A stretch of DNA of 64,000 nucleotides from Bacteroidota bacterium (lineage in GTDB: Bacteria; Bacteroidota; Bacteroidia; Bacteroidales; F082), in the NCBI GenBank assembly GCA_023396415.1, contig JAEWWJ010000120.1, forward strand, positions 1 through 64,000, given 5' to 3'. Below are positions 60,144-64,000 of the stretch, piece by piece (the first letter of the stretch is position 1; each line of letters opens with the position of its first letter). The notes beneath the pieces were generated by a model. The model was not told the origin of the DNA. It ran no database searches and worked only from the letters and a program-made list of their open reading frames with translations. A program made the translations under genes and the position numbers.

Positions 60144-61834
60144 TATCGCAACTTTAGTCTTTGGTTCAACTGATGCTTAAAGCCATAAAATGTTGTTGTA
60201 TAACGCTTTCCATCAATGGCAATCACGTTTGAGCTAAAATTTAATGTATGCAAACCATTGGAATAGTTCGACATAGGATGGTTTTCAAACCGATTGACAA
60301 TTTCCTCTTCAAACGTAGTGGGGCTTAAGTGAATGACTTGGCAAAGATTGATAGCCCTTCCGTAATGCAAACTACAATCTTGAGTGGGCCTAAAAAGTTG
60401 CCCGTTTTTTACAAAAGGCATTCCGGCGTTGCGTGCGCTCCGAATATCTGTTTTCACCGGGTTGTTGGCGTGAGGGACATAATTTCCAAAAGGCTGGTCG
60501 GAATAAAAAGCATACAAATGCACGCTCGGCAAAGCTTTAGTGGTAAAAAACAACCACCAACGCTGCTTATGCTCAAACAAAATTGGATCAACAGCGTGAA
60601 AACCTTCCAATAGATTTTGTTTGAAAATCAGTCGCGTGTTTTGGCTGTCATAAGTGTACAATCGAACCGAATTGGACTGGTAACATTCTGGAATACAATA
60701 GATTGTTTCATTAATTTTTATAACAAACGGAAATGAAAAATGAAGGCGATCATCTAATAAAGGATGGTGCTGCCGAAAGTCCTCACTTTGTTTGAGTGCC
60801 ACCAAACTTCCTCTACCTTGCTTATAATCAAAACGTTCTGCAAAAAGCAATATGTCATTTTCATGTTCAAGAACGAAAGGATCAGCGAGATAAACAGATT
60901 TTTCATTCCTTTTGAGCCATTGTATCTTTTCCGATTCAGATGGAAGTAGCTGATCAAGAGTAAAAGCATTGTGAATCAGACCAATATTCCAATCTTCCTG
61001 ACGAAATAGAAAATCGAAATGGAAGACGAGTCTCCTCCAAAAGCCCAAAAGAAGAAACTGCGTCATCACAACATTTCCCGGAGGATGAAATATTTTGGCC
61101 TTCGAGAGCGACAAACTTCCAATGGTTTGGTCTTTAATTTGGCGGCACACTTGCAGCGGAAGAAGGCTACTTTCAAAATAAAGCTGATCCAAATGAGAGG
61201 CATAACAATGATCAATCACTGGAAACCACACTTTCTTCAGAATAAATCCTTTATCTAAAGATTCGGTTAGCTGTTGAAGGATAACGCCATTGCTCGGCTT
61301 TTTGTAAAAGAACTCCCAAAATCCGGGTGGACCGCCTCTTATTTCCTGTTCATCATCGTGATGAAACGACCAAACACCAAAGCGTGCGGCTTGCAGAATC
61401 TCTCCGCGGATAATGTTAAACCCAAATCTTAAAATGAAATCCAGTTGATGGCTTTTAATTTCTTCAAGGCTGTACTGATCAAAATATTGTGCTAGTCCTT
61501 TTTTGTAAGTCACACATCTTAAAACTGTTGTATCAATAAGCTTAGAGCTGATGTCTATACTTTTTTTTGAATCCGGCTTAAAAAAGAACCTGTTCCACAC
61601 ACGAAACAAGGCCTGGTTAAAAGGATATTCACGGATTTTTTGCACTAAAGATGGCTTTTGGTTCGCCGGATTCCCGTTCATCACAACCAATACAAGTTCA
61701 TGGCCATTTTCGAGCAGTAGCTCAATGGTTTTGGACTGCCATGACTCCACAAACGGGCTATTGAGCAACAATCCAAACCTAAAGTTTTGATTGTCATTGT
61801 AGATGCTAGGAGTGAGTTGAAACTTGGTCGCCAT
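60143..61834 (-). CDS. Formyltransferase-like domain fused to a GINT1-type beta-propeller
   Basis: A 563-residue fusion. Residues about 20-260 resemble a formyltransferase (methionyl-tRNA/amino-sugar type): SFHHDD at 156-161, then GGPPGFWEFF, and D194 in LDKGF. H158 and D194 keep the 36-residue spacing of the catalytic His and Asp, but the usual Asn two residues before the His is Ser (S156). Residues about 300-560 form a five-bladed, GH43-like propeller (LADPFVLEHENDILLFAE; SFPFVIKINETIYCIPE), like the N-terminal domain of glucosaminyl-inositolphosphoceramide transferases. It may modify an amino sugar of the surface glycan; this is inference. Coupled to the flippase gene. Confidence 0.82.
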   Translation of the reverse strand: MATKFQLTPSIYNDNQNFRFGLLLNSPFVESWQSKTIELLLENGHELVLVVMNGNPANQKPSLVQKIREYPFNQALFRVWNRFFFKPDSKKSIDISSKLIDTTVLRCVTYKKGLAQYFDQYSLEEIKSHQLDFILRFGFNIIRGEILQAARFGVWSFHHDDEQEIRGGPPGFWEFFYKKPSNGVILQQLTESLDKGFILKKVWFPVIDHCYASHLDQLYFESSLLPLQVCRQIKDQTIGSLSLSKAKIFHPPGNVVMTQFLLLGFWRRLVFHFDFLFRQEDWNIGLIHNAFTLDQLLPSESEKIQWLKRNEKSVYLADPFVLEHENDILLFAERFDYKQGRGSLVALKQSEDFRQHHPLLDDRLHFSFPFVIKINETIYCIPECYQSNSVRLYTYDSQNTRLIFKQNLLEGFHAVDPILFEHKQRWWLFFTTKALPSVHLYAFYSDQPFGNYVPHANNPVKTDIRSARNAGMPFVKNGQLFRPTQDCSLHYGRAINLCQVIHLSPTTFEEEIVNRFENHPMSNYSNGLHTLNFSSNVIAIDGKRYTTTFYGFKHQLNQRLKLR

Positions 61835-61852
61835 GTTAAAAAGCTAAATTGC

Positions 61853-61860
61853 TACCTTTG
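61853..61860 (+). promoter_or_regulatory. Candidate -7 element for the asparagine-synthase-like gene
   Basis: TACCTTTG fits TAnnTTTG. Transcription would start near 61867, which excludes little of the open frame but leaves about 90 bases of leader before the preferred ATG at 61960. No convincing -33 element. Confidence 0.4.
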
Positions 61861-61959
61861 TAAGCTCAAAAGCTGTTGTTGCAAAAATGTTGCGAAAACG
61901 CAAATATCCAACATTTTTCCGAACATCTTTTCTCATTATTTATTTATAGTAAAATCACC

Positions 61960-63672
61960 ATGCCAGGCCTGCTTTTTTCATTGAATCAATTTCCGGAAAC
62001 CAACGCTGAAGCTTGTAATGCCATCAACAGGCCTTCGTACGAAATATGTACGATCATTAACGATCCCAATCGCTTGTTTGTTGCCTCAAATCAATACCAG
62101 GCGTATCCTTTTCGATTTTGGAGCCGCCAACAACATTCTATTGTCTTTGAAGGTCTCACTTATCCTTTTTTGGTAGAAAATGAGTTAGATGATTTGTTTT
62201 CCTTTTTCACCTCCTCAGGATTTGATTATGAAAGGATTAACGATTGGATTCAACAAAAAGACGGTGAATTTATCCTTCTTTTATTAGACTATCGGCTGCA
62301 ACAAGCTTTGTTGGCCAACGATCGTTTTGGCCGACTTCCTATGTATTTCCTGCAAGAAGGGAGGCGGCTGGCTGTGGGCCGAGATATTGCTTTTGTACGC
62401 CGCTTTAAAATGATACCGGCCGATGACAAACTGGGTTGGGCACAAACTCTGCTCTTTGGTTTTACCCTCGGCACACGCACTTTATGGGAAAATGTTGAGC
62501 GATTGGAGCCAAATATTCAACTGCACATTGACCTTATCAATGGACGAACCCTTTTTAAAAATAACTTTAAAGCTCCACACACAACTTCAACAAAAACCAA
62601 TCATCAATTGGTGACTGTCATCAAAGAGCGCTTCAATAGTGCGTTGCTGAACAGAGTGCATACCCTAAAAAATCCTGCACTTTCGCTCAGTGGTGGTTTA
62701 GATTCGCGATTGATTGCTTCTTCATTGGCCGCTCAACAGCTGACCATTCCGATTATTTCTTACCGCGATGCTGAAAAAACAGCTGAAGTTGATGTGCAGA
62801 TTGCAACTGATATCGTGGATAAACTTGATTTAACTAATCTTTATCATATTGTTGATCTTAAACCAATTACGTCAGAATCAATCATCGAATTGTTACAATT
62901 TAAACAAGGTTTAAATGGTGCTGAAATGGCGTTCATCATACCCTTTCTGAAGTTTTTTCACAACAAGGGCCTCCAAATGATTACCGGCGATGGAGGTGAC
63001 AAAACCTTAGACGATCTACGACCTTTAGTGCAACTCATTTCGCAGCAACACCTTATCAACCAATTGATTGCAAAACACAGCTCTGTTTCAATTCATCAAA
63101 TTTCCGACCTGCTTCAACTTTCTTCATCAGTAGTGTATCAATCTATTGTTGATTGCTTAAATAGCTATAAGTCAACTTCTTTAACTGATCAATACATTCA
63201 ATTTATGGTTCAAGAAAGGGCCATGAACTGGCTTTTTGAAGGCGAAGACCGCAACCGATCCTTTATTTGGACGACCACTCCTTATTATAATCCGCAATTT
63301 TTTGATCTCACTTTTCAAATTCCAATGAAAGAAAAAGCGCAAGGAAAACTCTTTTTAGAGCTGCTGCCCTCATTTCCGGGACAGCTACATACCATCAAGA
63401 ATCCCAATTGGATGGCGGCTCCTTCCGAAAAAAATAAGCTGAGGATTTTGTTTTTCCGTCAAAAAATCAAAGGCTATTTACCTCCATTTTTGAAAAATAT
63501 TTTTTCAAACAGTCATCAATCTATTGATCAACAACTATTCATAAAATTGATTTCAGATACTACTGCCGATGACCCACTATTCCGGTCGCCCATTTGGAAG
63601 GGCTTATCCGACAAGAAATTCCCAATCGGTTTGTGGTATCGTTGGCTTAGTCTCATTCATTCAAGTGCTTAA
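61960..63672 (+). CDS. Asparagine synthetase B-like protein lacking the glutaminase cysteine
   Basis: A 570-residue protein. Residues 1-200 resemble a class II glutamine amidotransferase fold (DRFGRLPMYF at 121-130, AVGRDIAFV), but the sequence starts MPGLL and has no Cys2, so it cannot use glutamine in the normal way. Residues about 215-570 are the ATP-pyrophosphatase domain with SGGLDS at 244-249 and ITGDGGD. Such proteins occur in surface-polysaccharide loci and may amidate sugar carboxylates using free ammonia. The open frame begins at 61876; ATG 61960 matches the family start. It is divergent from the formyltransferase-flippase pair. Confidence 0.85.
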   Translation: MPGLLFSLNQFPETNAEACNAINRPSYEICTIINDPNRLFVASNQYQAYPFRFWSRQQHSIVFEGLTYPFLVENELDDLFSFFTSSGFDYERINDWIQQKDGEFILLLLDYRLQQALLANDRFGRLPMYFLQEGRRLAVGRDIAFVRRFKMIPADDKLGWAQTLLFGFTLGTRTLWENVERLEPNIQLHIDLINGRTLFKNNFKAPHTTSTKTNHQLVTVIKERFNSALLNRVHTLKNPALSLSGGLDSRLIASSLAAQQLTIPIISYRDAEKTAEVDVQIATDIVDKLDLTNLYHIVDLKPITSESIIELLQFKQGLNGAEMAFIIPFLKFFHNKGLQMITGDGGDKTLDDLRPLVQLISQQHLINQLIAKHSSVSIHQISDLLQLSSSVVYQSIVDCLNSYKSTSLTDQYIQFMVQERAMNWLFEGEDRNRSFIWTTTPYYNPQFFDLTFQIPMKEKAQGKLFLELLPSFPGQLHTIKNPNWMAAPSEKNKLRILFFRQKIKGYLPPFLKNIFSNSHQSIDQQLFIKLISDTTADDPLFRSPIWKGLSDKKFPIGLWYRWLSLIHSSA

Positions 63673-63813
63673 TCCATCCTATAAATGGGAGGTCGAATGG
63701 CTTTTCGTTCGACTAAATTCAATTTAAAGAAGTATTTTTGATAGGTTCAAAATAAAAAATAAGATTCTAATACATTTATAATCAACTTTTTACTTTTACA
63801 AATTTTTTAATTC

Positions 63814-64000
63814 ATGAAAAAATTCTACCTCATCCTTGTTTTGGCAGCCCTTGGCACGCATCTTTGGGCCACTGAGATTGTCCACACCTATCATTTCAAC
63901 AAGGCCGAATTCAAAAAAAGCCGCTCGTATGACCTGGTCAGCTTCGAGCAAACCATGTTGACCAACAGGGTAGGAGAGCCACTGCTTCCATACCGTGCTG
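63814..64000 (+). CDS. Secreted protein, C25-peptidase-propeptide-like N-terminus (partial)
   Basis: The first 62 codons of a gene cut by the window edge. A signal peptide (MKKFYLILVLAALGTHLWA) is followed by a stretch with YHFNKAEFKKSRSYDLVSF and GEPLLPYRAV, similar to the propeptide that begins many Bacteroidota C25 (gingipain-type) proteases and related type IX secretion substrates. The catalytic part is outside the window, so the call is tentative. Confidence 0.55.
   Translation, partial: MKKFYLILVLAALGTHLWATEIVHTYHFNKAEFKKSRSYDLVSFEQTMLTNRVGEPLLPYRA

Noticed and set aside
1..64000. CRISPR arrays, tRNA/rRNA genes, insertion sequences, integrase or attachment sites
   Set aside because: I looked for repeat-spacer periodicity, tRNA arm motifs, transposase frames and long terminal repeats and saw none; the similar glucanase genes are diverged paralogues, not a mobile repeat.

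Overview
The window looks like a chromosomal segment of a Bacteroidota bacterium. The evidence is a SusC/SusD pair with a long polysaccharide-utilisation operon, a protein at the right edge that resembles a C25-peptidase propeptide, a DUF4301-type protein, moderate to low GC, few purine-rich ribosome binding sites, and many promoters of the phylum-specific form TTG-N17-21-TAnnTTTG just upstream of genes. NrfHA, a TM1266-like protein and DUF1858-like domains suggest an anaerobic or microaerobic lifestyle. I cannot name the genus. I saw no rRNA or tRNA gene, insertion sequence, prophage or CRISPR array.

Layout. 1-8.4 kb: housekeeping genes, including an hpt-adk-obgE operon whose adk is a tandem two-domain fusion, an M16 peptidase/O-methyltransferase operon, a D-threonine aldolase-like enzyme and a BadF-type sugar kinase. 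8.4-11 kb: a TonB-dependent receptor behind a clear TPP riboswitch, hence a predicted thiamine importer. 11.2-14.4 kb: an unusual operon of a signal-less substrate-binding-like protein, a P-loop GTPase with two CxxC pairs, a soluble ABC ATPase and a zinc-ribbon peptide, with no permease. The first and third proteins share a related N-terminal module. This is my best candidate for an undescribed system. 14.4-18.2 kb: a PepSY membrane protein and the nitrite-ammonifying NrfHA pair. 18.4-21.7 kb: a two-receiver/PPDK-ATP-grasp protein and a TM1266-like regulator. 21.9-31.4 kb: purK-purE, a K+/H+ antiporter, patatin, cupin, a porin, an Fe-S type Rrf2 regulator divergent from a putative heavy-metal exporter, ChaN and cytidine deaminase. 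31.9-41 kb: rnpA-yidD-S41 protease-O-antigen ligase-like protein, a large helical-repeat protein with PepE, and DUF4301.

41.2-58.2 kb is one leftward polysaccharide-utilisation locus of nine genes: SusC, SusD, a LamG lipoprotein, four tandem GH144-like glucanases, a GH43 enzyme and a BglX-type GH3 beta-glucosidase. GH144 activity together with GH3 points to beta-1,2-glucan: surface endo-cleavage, SusCD import of sophoro-oligosaccharides, further cleavage in the periplasm and release of glucose. A hairpin after the LamG gene may set expression of the binding/import genes above that of the enzymes.

58.8-63.7 kb carries cell-surface glycan genes: a flippase, a formyltransferase/beta-propeller fusion, and a divergent asparagine-synthase-like protein without the glutaminase cysteine. 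The window ends inside a secreted protein. Family calls come from motif reading, not database searches.
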